Assembly: GCA_034429745.1 (NCBI GenBank)
Contig: DAOUFY010000127.1
Location: 1-44,413, forward strand
Origin: JBAXBF01 sp034429745
GTDB taxonomy: Bacteria > Chloroflexota > Anaerolineae > Anaerolineales > DRKV01
DNA: 44,413 nt
Direction: 5' to 3'
The first letter of the stretch is position 1. The number at the start of each line of letters is the position of its first letter. The position numbers and the translations under genes were made by a program. The notes under the pieces were generated by a model. The model searched no databases. It worked only from the letters and a program-made list of their open reading frames with translations, and was not told where the DNA came from. This document shows, one piece after another, positions 7,389 through 16,074 of this stretch.

Positions 7389-9831
7389 ACCAATAAACCT
7401 CTCTCCTAGGTGGGGATATCTCATCCGTCCGCGCTGGCATAAAATGTTTTCTGATCTCACCAGCAATTTGGCGCGATCTTTTCTCGTCATCGCCTCAATA
7501 GCTGTAGGTTTATTTGCCGTGGGTATGATTGCCACCCTTAATACAACGCTAAATGAGGACATTGTAACTAGTTATCGCAGCATAAACCCCGCAAACATTA
7601 CGGTTTCCATTGCGGAAATGGATAAAAAAGAAATAGACTCAGTGCGCAGAATAGAAGGTGTTCACGAAGCCGAAGGAGTGCGCGTCTTTTCTCTGCGCCT
7701 TAAAAGCGGTCCAAACGAATGGACACGCATTAATATTAAAGCCTTACCTGAGTTTGAAAAATCCACCATCAATCGTTTGCTGCCAGTAGCAGGAAAATTT
7801 ATACCTAAAGATAAGCAAATAGTTTTTGATCTGCATAAACTTGCCGATGCTCACATTCAAATAGGCCAAATGGTAGAGGTTATGCTGCCGGATGGGACGA
7901 TAAAGCGATTGCATTTTGTTGGTACTGTACGCGATCAAAGCATTGGGGCGCTTGGCGGGGGAGGCTACTTTACTGCCCCACTAACTGGCTATATCCACTT
8001 CGACACCCTGTCTTATCTTAGTCAACCTCAGCGCGTTAACCAAATCCTTGCCACCGTTGATCCATCCAAAGCCGAAGACTTGCCTTATATCCAATCTGTT
8101 ACCGATAGGGTTGTAGAAAAATTAGAAAAAAACAATCATCCTGTACTTAACCAATTCAGCCGTCTTCAAAGTCAGCATCCCAATAAAATCTACATCGAAG
8201 CCATGAGAAGCATCTTATTTGGATTAGGGTTTTTTGTTACCATCCTCAGTACTTTTCTCATCACAAATACGCTATCCGCCCTGCTTAATCAGCAAAAAGA
8301 ACAAATTGGCATTATGAAAACCTATGGCGGAAAGAGTATCCAAATTATCGGCATTTACTCAGTCTTAATCCTCATCTACAGTGTTTTAGGGCTTGTTATT
8401 TCATTATCGTTTTCAGGCTCTGCAGCATACGGTTTGCTTCACTTCTTAAGTTATCAAGTGAATTTTGTCCCTAGCGGTTATAGAGAAGTACCGCTTGCTA
8501 TTGTATTGCAAATAGTGCTGGCGGCAATTGTGCCACTTGCAGCCGGCTTTTTTCCCATCCTCAAAGCCGCCCGTATCCCCATCATTCAAGCTTTTGAAGT
8601 TACTTCAACTGAGGTTACCCCTGCCAAACAAACTGCATGGGATGAAACTTGGATGCGTAAAACCCATCTTCCCCGCCCTATTCTGCTTTCAATCAGAAAC
8701 ACCTTTCGTCAAAAAGGACGTCTTGCACTTACTCTTGCGACCCTGACCTTAGGCGGGGCTATCTTCATCGCGACATTTAGCGTTCAATCTTCAATGAAAA
8801 CCTACATCCATTCAGTAAGCAAATATTTTGTTGCCGATTTAAACCTTATTTTCGATAAATCTTACCGCATTGAAGATATTCAGAACACACTCAAGAGCCT
8901 TCCTCAAGTTGCAAACGTGGAAGGTTGGGCTTCTGCCCGTGCAGAGTTGCTCAAGGAAGGTGATAAACCCGGTGAAAGTGTCAGTTTGCTTGCGCCTCCG
9001 GCAGATAGCACACTTATAACTCCTAACATAATCCAAGGCAGGTGGATAGTAGAAGGCGATCAGAACGCCATTGTCCTTAACGAAACTTTTCTTAACCGCT
9101 TCCCCAATATGAAAGTGGGCGACACTTTACGTCTGCGTGTTAATGGAGATAAAACAACGTGGATTATTGTAGGATTTTTCCAATTTGCAGGAAAACCAGC
9201 TGGATTTTTAGCCTATGCAAATTATGATTATTTATCTAAAATCATTCATCAACCCGACAAAGCTTCAAATTTCCATATCGTCTCCCAAGAAGCCCTAACA
9301 ACCATAGAAGAACAAAAAGCTTTAGGCAGAATTATCGAAAATCATCTTGATCAACTAGGATATCAGATCAATGATATCAGTCCCGGTTATTATTTGCTGC
9401 AATCCGCAACCAGCGGTTTGGATACTCTAGTTATTTTCTTAGTAATTATGGCTTTGCTTTCAGCTCTTGTTGGCAGTATCGGCTTAACCGGCACACTGAG
9501 TATGAATGTTATGGAACGTATTCGTGAAATCGGCATAATGCGTGCTATTGGTGCAAACAACAAAACGATGATGCAAATGGTAATCATTGAGGGTCTGACG
9601 ATCGGCTTTATTTCTTGGATTTTAGGCAGCCTCATCTCACTTCCCATCAGCCGTTTCCTTTGGGCAGCAATTAGTGATAGCTTGTTTGGCTTTCATGCTC
9701 AATTCTCTTTGAATTCCCTTGGATTTATTTTATGGATTGGTGTAGTATTTCTATTGTCAATTCTAGCCAGTATCATGCCAGCCTATCACGCTGCTCGAAT
9801 GACTATTCGTGAAGCTTTAGCATATGAATAA
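7360..9831 (+). CDS. Large FtsX-type ABC transporter permease with two FtsX domains
   Basis: The 823-residue protein holds two copies of the FtsX/MacB core. A membrane helix near residues 38-58 (SFLVIASIAVGLFAVGMI) precedes a large extracytoplasmic domain. Three helices follow around 285-405, then a second unit with a helix near 455-475, a second extracytoplasmic domain, and three helices in the last 140 residues. The late MNVMERIREIGIMRAIGANN is a classic FtsX signature. AAGG at 7350 supports the ATG at 7360, inside the end of the ATPase gene. An ATG at 7363 is equally possible. Two-domain permeases of about 800 residues usually work as a single chain with one ATPase dimer. Substrate unknown. 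Confidence 0.88.
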   Translation: MMEKSLRIAKPINLSPRWGYLIRPRWHKMFSDLTSNLARSFLVIASIAVGLFAVGMIATLNTTLNEDIVTSYRSINPANITVSIAEMDKKEIDSVRRIEGVHEAEGVRVFSLRLKSGPNEWTRINIKALPEFEKSTINRLLPVAGKFIPKDKQIVFDLHKLADAHIQIGQMVEVMLPDGTIKRLHFVGTVRDQSIGALGGGGYFTAPLTGYIHFDTLSYLSQPQRVNQILATVDPSKAEDLPYIQSVTDRVVEKLEKNNHPVLNQFSRLQSQHPNKIYIEAMRSILFGLGFFVTILSTFLITNTLSALLNQQKEQIGIMKTYGGKSIQIIGIYSVLILIYSVLGLVISLSFSGSAAYGLLHFLSYQVNFVPSGYREVPLAIVLQIVLAAIVPLAAGFFPILKAARIPIIQAFEVTSTEVTPAKQTAWDETWMRKTHLPRPILLSIRNTFRQKGRLALTLATLTLGGAIFIATFSVQSSMKTYIHSVSKYFVADLNLIFDKSYRIEDIQNTLKSLPQVANVEGWASARAELLKEGDKPGESVSLLAPPADSTLITPNIIQGRWIVEGDQNAIVLNETFLNRFPNMKVGDTLRLRVNGDKTTWIIVGFFQFAGKPAGFLAYANYDYLSKIIHQPDKASNFHIVSQEALTTIEEQKALGRIIENHLDQLGYQINDISPGYYLLQSATSGLDTLVIFLVIMALLSALVGSIGLTGTLSMNVMERIREIGIMRAIGANNKTMMQMVIIEGLTIGFISWILGSLISLPISRFLWAAISDSLFGFHAQFSLNSLGFILWIGVVFLLSILASIMPAYHAARMTIREALAYE

Positions 9832-9854
9832 ACTCATTTTCCCACCAAAACTAA

Positions 9855-9883
9855 AAAGGGATGAGCAGCAATCTCATCCCTTT
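9855..9883. terminator. Bidirectional terminator between the ABC and Mmd operons
   Basis: AAAGGGATGAG (9855-9865) pairs perfectly with CTCATCCCTTT (9873-9883) around a seven-base loop. On the minus strand it is followed by TTAGTTTT and serves the Mmd operon ending at 9908. The plus-strand permease ends at 9831, so the same hairpin can stop both. Confidence 0.75.
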
Positions 9884-9907
9884 CAATGATCGTGGGCAAC
9901 AACGTTA

Positions 9908-11026
9908 CTACATCATTCCCGAGACAATTGCCAGAAGCAAACCACCAGCAATAACACTCCCCAGCTGCCCGGCAGTGTTTGAGCCCATAGCATGCATCAA
10001 AATAAAGTTATCATAGTCTTCATCTTGGGCTACCTTTGCAGCAATGCGTCCCGCCATAGGAAATGCACTGATGCCAGCTGCTCCAATCAACGGATTGATC
10101 TTGCCACCGCTGAAGAATGACATAATTTTGCCAAAGATGATGCCGGCAGCCGTATCCAACCCGAAGGCAATTAATCCCAAAACAAGCACCCCAAGCGTTC
10201 TAATGTTGATAAAGCTTTCAGCAACCATTGTGGAACCAATAGTCAATCCAAGAAAGAGCGTTGCTATATTGATAATCTCATTTTGGGCTGATTTATTCAG
10301 CCGATCCACTACACCGCTCTCGCGTAAAAGATTGCCTAGCATTAATGTTGCAATCAAAGGTGCCGCATCCGGCGCTAGTAAACTCACCACAATAGTAACA
10401 ACAATGGGGAAGATGATCAATGCTCTCTTGGTTACAACGCGTGGGGCGTATTCCATTCTGATCATACGTTCCTTCTTTGTTGTCAGCAGCTTCATAATCG
10501 GAGGCTGAATAATTGGAATGAGACTCATATAAGAATACGCTGCTACGGCGATAGGAGCTAAAAGCTCGGGTGCTAAACGCGTTGCAACAAAAATAGATGT
10601 AGGACCATCAATTGCCCCAATAACGCCGATCGAAGCCGCTTGATTTAGGGGAAAACCTAAGAGCGTTGCCAAAATTAATGTACCGTAGATGCCAAATTGT
10701 CCGGCAGCTCCCAGCAAGACCATTTTGGGCATTGCCAAGAGAGGACTGAAGTCTATCATTGCCCCAACACCAATAAAAATCAGCAGCGGAAATAGTTCGG
10801 TTTTGATCCCTGCATCATAAAGGATTTTAAACAGCCCAACCTCACTAGACATGCCAATATTAGCTAGAATACATCCAAAACCAATCGGCAGCAGCAAGAC
10901 CGGCTCATATTCTTTTATGATCGCCAAAGCAATAAGGATCAACCCCACGATGATCATCACCGCGTTGCCCCAAGAAAAACCAGCAAAACCACGGAAGATA
11001 TCTTGGATTAATTGGGTAGTATCCAT
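9908..11026 (-). CDS. mmdB: Na+-translocating decarboxylase beta subunit (MmdB/OadB/GcdB)
   Basis: This 372-residue membrane protein belongs to the beta subunit family of sodium-pumping decarboxylases. It performs the actual decarboxylation of carboxybiotin coupled to export of sodium ions. Visible family features include GVGAMIDFSPLLAMP, the DGPTSIFVATRLAP segment holding a conserved sodium-site aspartate, and the C-terminal MAGRIAAKVAQDEDYDNFIL plus SNTAGQLGSVIAGG. The ATG at 11026 is preferred because AGGAAGG lies five bases upstream. A longer reading starting with TTG at 11047 would overlap the biotin protein gene. It is the last gene of the operon and is followed by a terminator hairpin. 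Confidence 0.9.
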   Translation of the reverse strand: MDTTQLIQDIFRGFAGFSWGNAVMIIVGLILIALAIIKEYEPVLLLPIGFGCILANIGMSSEVGLFKILYDAGIKTELFPLLIFIGVGAMIDFSPLLAMPKMVLLGAAGQFGIYGTLILATLLGFPLNQAASIGVIGAIDGPTSIFVATRLAPELLAPIAVAAYSYMSLIPIIQPPIMKLLTTKKERMIRMEYAPRVVTKRALIIFPIVVTIVVSLLAPDAAPLIATLMLGNLLRESGVVDRLNKSAQNEIINIATLFLGLTIGSTMVAESFINIRTLGVLVLGLIAFGLDTAAGIIFGKIMSFFSGGKINPLIGAAGISAFPMAGRIAAKVAQDEDYDNFILMHAMGSNTAGQLGSVIAGGLLLAIVSGMM

Positions 11027-11036
11027 AATGCCCTTC

Positions 11037-11489
11037 CTAATCCCCAAATTCTAGAAGTGGTTGACCATGACGTACTTGCTGCCCAACAGTAACATGTACA
11101 GCACTGATTGTCCCGCTCCTGGTTGCCCTAATGGCGTTTTTCATCTTCATCGCCTCTAATGAACACAACTCTTTTCCGGCTTCCACCCTATCACCAGGGG
11201 AGACAAATATTTCAACGATCGTGCCGGGAATCGGGGCGGTTATTACTTTCCCACCACCAGAGCTGACTGGAGGTGGAGGAGCTGCAGTAGGGGCTGGTGT
11301 AGGAACAGGAGCTGGCGCTGCCACCACAGATGACAAAGCAGCTGCACTCACAGGTTGACTCCTTGCTTCCATTTCAGCTGGATGCACCTCAAAAACCTCA
11401 CTACCAATTTTTGCAATCACTGGCCTTGCATTTATATCAACAATTTCAACATCATATTGTTGCTGATCAATTTTTACTTTTACAATCAT
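11037..11489 (-). CDS. mmdC: Biotin carboxyl carrier subunit of a Na+-pumping decarboxylase
   Basis: The 150-residue protein has a short N-terminal beta domain, a flexible Ala/Pro linker (PAPVPTPAPTAAPPPP, about residues 58-74), and a C-terminal biotinyl domain. The biotinylation motif EAMKMKN has its lysine near residue 114, about 36 residues from the C-terminus as usual. The biotin arm carries CO2 from the carboxyltransferase MmdA to the membrane pump MmdB. The stop at 11037 is ten bases from the preferred start of mmdB. In several homologues this domain is fused to another subunit. Here it is free, as in methylmalonyl-CoA and glutaconyl-CoA decarboxylases. Confidence 0.9.
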   Translation of the reverse strand: MIVKVKIDQQQYDVEIVDINARPVIAKIGSEVFEVHPAEMEARSQPVSAAALSSVVAAPAPVPTPAPTAAPPPPVSSGGGKVITAPIPGTIVEIFVSPGDRVEAGKELCSLEAMKMKNAIRATRSGTISAVHVTVGQQVRHGQPLLEFGD

Positions 11490-11539
11490 AAGTCATTCCT
11501 TTTCCTAAATATTCTTTTCATATTTACGTATTCACTCGG

Positions 11540-11911
11540 TTAAGTCCTAACCCTGCGCTGCATTACCGCCACACGTTGATTTACTCGAACGGCTAAAGCA
11601 TTAGCTTGCCAAGCCGACAACACCCGCTCAGGTGCAGCAGTTACTGTGCTGCTTGTCGTTCGGCGAAAGGCTAATGCAACAGCTACAGCTGCTGCAGTCG
11701 CTTTCTTCTTTAAAGCCTGTGAAGTAGATTCCTCAGGCATGGCAGTGGATAAGGCAGGGCTTTCGGCTTCGGCTTGTTGTTCTTCCTTCGCTTCTGCTTT
11801 GGCTGTTGCTTGAACAATGATTTCCATCAATCCCCAAAGCAGTAAAATCGCCACAAAAACAAGCCCCATGCCGATGACCGTTATGACAAGAGAAACAACC
11901 AAATTGTTCAT
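11540..11911 (-). CDS. mmdD: Small membrane subunit (OadG/MmdD family) of a Na+-pumping decarboxylase
   Basis: The 123-residue protein has one N-terminal membrane helix (LVVSLVITVIGMGLVFVAIL, residues 4-23). An Ala/Glu-rich charged linker follows, then a C-terminal AAAVAVALAFRRT segment typical of gamma/delta subunits. Such subunits hold the complex together and anchor the carboxyltransferase to the membrane. The arginine-rich tail (VMQRRVRT) is consistent with that. Its place between the carboxyltransferase and the biotin protein genes follows the mmdA-D-C-B order. Sequence in this family drifts quickly, so identification rests on layout and neighbours. Confidence 0.8.
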   Translation of the reverse strand: MNNLVVSLVITVIGMGLVFVAILLLWGLMEIIVQATAKAEAKEEQQAEAESPALSTAMPEESTSQALKKKATAAAVAVALAFRRTTSSTVTAAPERVLSAWQANALAVRVNQRVAVMQRRVRT

Positions 11912-11954
11912 ATTGATTTATCCTTCTCCCTTAGAAGACTAACCCTTCATCATT

Positions 11955-13508
11955 CTAGACAGGCATATTGCCGTGTTTGCGAGGCAATTCAAAGCCGGTT
12001 TTTTGGCGTAAAGCTTCTAGAGCTGCAATAACCTTCTTGCGAGTTTCACGTGGTTCAATCACCTCGTCCACATATCCGGCACCTGCTGCCGCATAAGGGC
12101 TTAGGAAGCTCTTGCGATATTCTTCAACTCTTTTTGCGCGCTCTGCTTTCGGGTCTTCTGCCGCTTCAATTTGCTTGCGGAAAAGAATATTCGCTGCCCC
12201 TTCAGGTCCCATAACAGCAATTTCTGCTGAGGGCCATGCAAAATTGAGATCGCCTCCAAGGTATTTACTGCTCATTACTATGTATGCACCGCCGTAGCCT
12301 TTGCGGGTTACCACACTAATTTTCGGAACAGTGGCATTGGCATACGCAAACAACAGTTTCGCCCCATGGCGGATAATACCGCGATGTTCTTGATCTACAC
12401 CCGGCAAAAACCCTGGGGAATCAACAAAGGTAACAATCGGTAAATTGAAACAATCACATAAGCGTACAAAACGCGTCATCTTATCTGCCGCGTCAATATC
12501 AATCACACCTGCCATCATCGCCGGCTCTTGTGACACAATCCCGACCGGGTAGCCATCCATCCGTGCAAATCCAATGATCGCATTCGGCGCAAAAGTAGAT
12601 TGCAGCTCAACAAATGAATCGCGGTCAACAATCCGTAAAATGGCTTCTTTCATCGAATAAGGTGAACTTGGATCCAAAGGCACATGGCTATTCAACTCTT
12701 CATCCATGCGCTGCGGATCATCTCCGCTAGGTACATGCGGCGGGTTCTCCATATTGTTAGAAGGCAAATATCCCAAAACTAGTTTGCATAAATCAATCGC
12801 ATCCTTATCGGATTTTGCCATGAGGTGGGCTAAACCACTGCGGCTGAAATGTACGGCTGCACCTCCCAATCCTTCCATATCAATGACTTCACCCGTAACA
12901 GACTTTACAACTTCAGGTCCAGTTAAGAACATATAGGATTGGTTTTCAACCATGATAATCATATCGGTTAAAGCTGGCGAATAAGATGCACCACCAGCAC
13001 AAGGACCTAAAATGAGGCTGATTTGTGGAATGATGCCTGAATATTTTGCATTGCGTTTGAATATTTCTGCATAGCCGCCTAAGCTGTAAATGCCTTCTTG
13101 AATACGTGCTCCGCCAGAATCTATAAAACCAACAATGGGGCATCCACTTTGTACTGCTAAATCCATTAAATGGCTGATCTTGCGGCCTTGTACTTCACCT
13201 AAGGCGCCGCCCATTACGGTAAAATCTTGGGCATATATATATACCATTCGCCCATTGACCTTACCAAAGCCAGTTACCACGCCATCACCCAAGTAGCGTT
13301 CTTTGCTAACGCCAAGTTCATCTTCCCTGCCTAAAGAGAACATCTCAACTTCATTGAACGTACCCGGGTCTAAAAAGTACTCAATGCGATCTCTAGCGGT
13401 CATTTTGCCTTTGGCTCGGTGTTTAGCTATCCGTTCCTCTCCACCGGCAATCGCGGCTTTCGCGCGCATCTCGCGCAGTTCAATAATTCTCGGATCTTCT
13501 TGTGTCAT
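11955..13508 (-). CDS. mmdA: Carboxyltransferase (methylmalonyl-CoA decarboxylase alpha subunit type)
   Basis: This 517-residue protein of the acyl-CoA carboxylase beta family transfers CO2 from an acyl-CoA to biotin. Two crotonase-like halves are visible. The first has GGARIQEG and GPCAGGASYSPAL, forming an oxyanion hole near residues 120-160. The second has FVDSPGFLPGVDQEHRGIIRHGAKLLFAYANATVP near 365 and GGAYIVMSSKYLGGD. The length equals that of MmdA and PccB. With free biotin, gamma-like and beta subunits directly downstream, a sodium-pumping decarboxylase is more likely than propionyl-CoA carboxylase, which would need a biotin carboxylase. Methylmalonyl-CoA is the best guess. Glutaconyl-CoA and malonyl-CoA cannot be excluded. 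The GGAGG site is 13 bases from the ATG, longer than usual. Confidence 0.88.
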   Translation of the reverse strand: MTQEDPRIIELREMRAKAAIAGGEERIAKHRAKGKMTARDRIEYFLDPGTFNEVEMFSLGREDELGVSKERYLGDGVVTGFGKVNGRMVYIYAQDFTVMGGALGEVQGRKISHLMDLAVQSGCPIVGFIDSGGARIQEGIYSLGGYAEIFKRNAKYSGIIPQISLILGPCAGGASYSPALTDMIIMVENQSYMFLTGPEVVKSVTGEVIDMEGLGGAAVHFSRSGLAHLMAKSDKDAIDLCKLVLGYLPSNNMENPPHVPSGDDPQRMDEELNSHVPLDPSSPYSMKEAILRIVDRDSFVELQSTFAPNAIIGFARMDGYPVGIVSQEPAMMAGVIDIDAADKMTRFVRLCDCFNLPIVTFVDSPGFLPGVDQEHRGIIRHGAKLLFAYANATVPKISVVTRKGYGGAYIVMSSKYLGGDLNFAWPSAEIAVMGPEGAANILFRKQIEAAEDPKAERAKRVEEYRKSFLSPYAAAGAGYVDEVIEPRETRKKVIAALEALRQKTGFELPRKHGNMPV

Positions 13509-13614
13509 AAGGTGTTCATAACCTCCATAAAATAAGTAAAATAAAAATTTGATAACAAATTACCAGCAAATCAAATAAGCTATCATCACTTGTTTTTTCG
13601 TTCCATTCATGACC

Positions 13615-13682
13615 AAAAATGTCCTTCCGAGCTTTATTAGCTCCATCATTATTCATTACGGAACTCCAACTCGGAAGGACAT
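13615..13682 (-). terminator. Terminator hairpin after the molybdenum hydroxylase operon
   Basis: A perfect 13-pair stem (13619-13631 with 13670-13682) encloses a 38-base loop. Read on the minus strand it is followed by a T-run. It begins about 30 bases after the stop of the large hydroxylase subunit, the right place for a rho-independent terminator. The loop is much longer than usual, so a regulatory role in the leader of mmdA is an alternative. Confidence 0.6.
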
Positions 13683-13713
13683 GATAAAAGAATAAGGTGT
13701 TTACTTTCTACAG

Positions 13714-16074
13714 CTAAGCGGCATCTTCAGGATGCATCGCTAAATATATCTTTTCTGCCGAAAGCGGCAAGGTATGTATGCGAACATTAATCGCATCGGC
13801 AATTGCGTTAGCCATAGCCGGTGCTGTCTGAACCATAACATGCTCACCAACACCACGCGCACCCCAAGGTCCGTCATCTAACGGGGTTTCTACAATATCT
13901 CCAATAATCTTCTTGGGTGCATCCAAAGCCGTTGCAATCTTATAGTCAACCAAGCTGTTATTTAGCAAGCGCCCTTTCTCATCATAGATATACCCCTCAA
14001 AAGCAGCACTCATTCCATGTACTGCACCACCTTCGATCTGAGTCATAACCAGGTCAGGATTGATGGCTTTGCCCACATCATAAGCGCTAGCTATCTTGAT
14101 GATATCTACTTGTCCAGTTTCTGTATCCACTTCCAAATCAACCGCTTGAGCTCCTACGGTATAGTGAACAACTGCACGTGCGCCTTGCCCAGTTTCAGGA
14201 TCAAGCCCTGTTACATATGTTGGCATAAAGCTGCCAGTTCCTACAATAGGACCTCCTTGCCAGCCTTCATAATTCTCATTAGGCAATCCATACACAACCA
14301 TTTTCTGCAAGGGCTGCTCTCGCTCCGATTTGTAGGATACGACAACACCATTTTTAATATCCAAATCTTTCGGATCTTCGTTCCAATACTTTGCTACAAC
14401 CTCGAGGATCTTTTGACGCACTTCTAAAGCAGCCATCTTTACTGCATTGCCCATTGACCACGTCAAACGACTAGCTACAGTTTGCCATTCGTAGGGGCTG
14501 TATTTTGTATCAACCGGGCTGGCAGTAATGCGCACCCATTCATAAGGTATCCCGACTGCCTCAGCAGCCATTTGCGCCATGACAGTGAATGTACCTTGCC
14601 CAATTTCTTGCCCGCCGACAAACACATTTAATGTAGCATCTTCATTAAATCGGACAATGGCAGAACTGCCGGGGTTCGGTGGCATAGCAGGAGCTTTCCA
14701 CATGATTGCAATTCCTTTACCGCGTTTTTTGTTTGGCGCACTAGGTGGTTCTTTCTTATCCCATTGAATAGCTTGGGTTACTTTATCAATACATTTCACT
14801 AAGTCAATGTTATTGATGGTCATTCCAGTTAATATAACATCTCCATCCCGCACACAGTTGCGTCTTCTAAACTCGGCTTTATCCATTCCGATCTTCTCTG
14901 CCAACTGATCCATGATTTGTTCCAACCCCCAATGGATTTCCGGCATGCCAAAGCCGCGCATTGCCGAACCAATTTGGGTGTTGGTATAGAGACAATAAGA
15001 ATCGCCCTTCACATGTGGCACATCATACGGACCAGTGCAGGAATAGCCGGCAGCGCGCACTATATTGACCCCATAATCATTATAAGCTCCGCCGCCAAAG
15101 TAATACTGCACCTCCATCGCTAGCAGATTACCATCCTTATCGCAGCCAATTTTATAGTGCGCATGCAAACTTTGACGTACATTCGTTCCAATAAATTCCT
15201 CCTCGCGCGTATTGCGTACTTTTACAGGATGCCCTTTTACAGCTTTTGCCATGATAACCACATTGGCTTCGATTGAAATGCCAGCTTTTCCACCAAAGCC
15301 ACCTCCAACATACGGAGCAATCACGCGCACATTGCCATGCGGAATATTCAAGCTTTGGCACAACAAGTCGCGTTGAGCAAATGGAGATTGCGAAGCAGCC
15401 CAAAGCGTTATTTTATCATCCGGATCCCAGCGGGCAATCGCTGTATGAGGCTCTATGGGCACATGCTGAATTTGGGGTAACTTGAATGTTCCCTCTACAA
15501 TTGCAGCACATTGTGGCCATACTTCATCAGGATTGCCTTTGCGCAGCTTGAAATGCTCAGAAATATTCGTCCCAGGTTCCGGGAAAATAAACGGCACGAC
15601 TTCATAACTGCCTAAATCAGGGTGAATAAGAGGAGCATTCGGTTGAAACGCTTCATAAGGATCAAATACGGCAGGTAACTCTTCGTATTCAACCTCAACC
15701 AATCCAGCGGCTTTTTCTGCTATTTCTTCAGATATCGCTACAACACCTGCAACCGGCTCACCAACAAACCTTACCCTATCCGTAGCGTATATTTTTCGAT
15801 CTTTCAAGTAAAGACCAAAGGGCAATGGTGAATCTTTGCCTGTTACAACTGCTTTTACACCAGGGTAAGCAAGAGCTTTGCTTGTGTCAATACGCTTGAT
15901 TAAAGCATGCGGATATGGGGAACGTACCATTTTCCCATAGTATAAGCCTGGTCCAAACTGCATATCGTCAACATAGACCGCAGCGCCCGTGGCTTTTTCA
16001 TAAGCATCAATTCTGGTTACGCTTTTCCCTACTGGTTCATTTGTCAATTCTTTTGTCGCTACATCTTGCATCAT
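13714..16074 (-). CDS. xdhA: Molybdenum hydroxylase large subunit (xanthine dehydrogenase family)
   Basis: This 786-residue protein binds the molybdopterin cofactor. Family motifs include YVDDMQFGPGLYYGKMVRSP near residue 34, GGGFGGKAGI near 255, SAMRGFGMPE near 367, GQEIGQGTFTVMAQMAAEAV near 492 and GPWGARGVGEH close to the end, which holds the base glutamate. Length and order match the molybdenum subunits of three-gene xanthine dehydrogenase-like enzymes. The MRGFG region resembles purine- and aza-heterocycle-oxidising members more than the AYRGAGR of CO dehydrogenases. The substrate (xanthine, nicotinate or another heterocycle) cannot be decided. The start overlaps the small subunit stop as ATGA, so translation is coupled. 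No purine catabolism or Mo-insertion (xdhC-like) gene is nearby. Confidence 0.87.
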   Translation of the reverse strand: MMQDVATKELTNEPVGKSVTRIDAYEKATGAAVYVDDMQFGPGLYYGKMVRSPYPHALIKRIDTSKALAYPGVKAVVTGKDSPLPFGLYLKDRKIYATDRVRFVGEPVAGVVAISEEIAEKAAGLVEVEYEELPAVFDPYEAFQPNAPLIHPDLGSYEVVPFIFPEPGTNISEHFKLRKGNPDEVWPQCAAIVEGTFKLPQIQHVPIEPHTAIARWDPDDKITLWAASQSPFAQRDLLCQSLNIPHGNVRVIAPYVGGGFGGKAGISIEANVVIMAKAVKGHPVKVRNTREEEFIGTNVRQSLHAHYKIGCDKDGNLLAMEVQYYFGGGAYNDYGVNIVRAAGYSCTGPYDVPHVKGDSYCLYTNTQIGSAMRGFGMPEIHWGLEQIMDQLAEKIGMDKAEFRRRNCVRDGDVILTGMTINNIDLVKCIDKVTQAIQWDKKEPPSAPNKKRGKGIAIMWKAPAMPPNPGSSAIVRFNEDATLNVFVGGQEIGQGTFTVMAQMAAEAVGIPYEWVRITASPVDTKYSPYEWQTVASRLTWSMGNAVKMAALEVRQKILEVVAKYWNEDPKDLDIKNGVVVSYKSEREQPLQKMVVYGLPNENYEGWQGGPIVGTGSFMPTYVTGLDPETGQGARAVVHYTVGAQAVDLEVDTETGQVDIIKIASAYDVGKAINPDLVMTQIEGGAVHGMSAAFEGYIYDEKGRLLNNSLVDYKIATALDAPKKIIGDIVETPLDDGPWGARGVGEHVMVQTAPAMANAIADAINVRIHTLPLSAEKIYLAMHPEDAA

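Noticed and set aside
10044..10508. 154-codon frame on the plus strand within mmdB
   Set aside because: It is antisense to a clear membrane protein gene. Its Ile/Pro/Lys-rich content is a shadow of the hydrophobic codons.
11955..13508. Propionyl-CoA carboxylase beta subunit
   Set aside because: No biotin carboxylase gene is nearby, and the beta, gamma-like and biotin subunits of a sodium pump directly follow.
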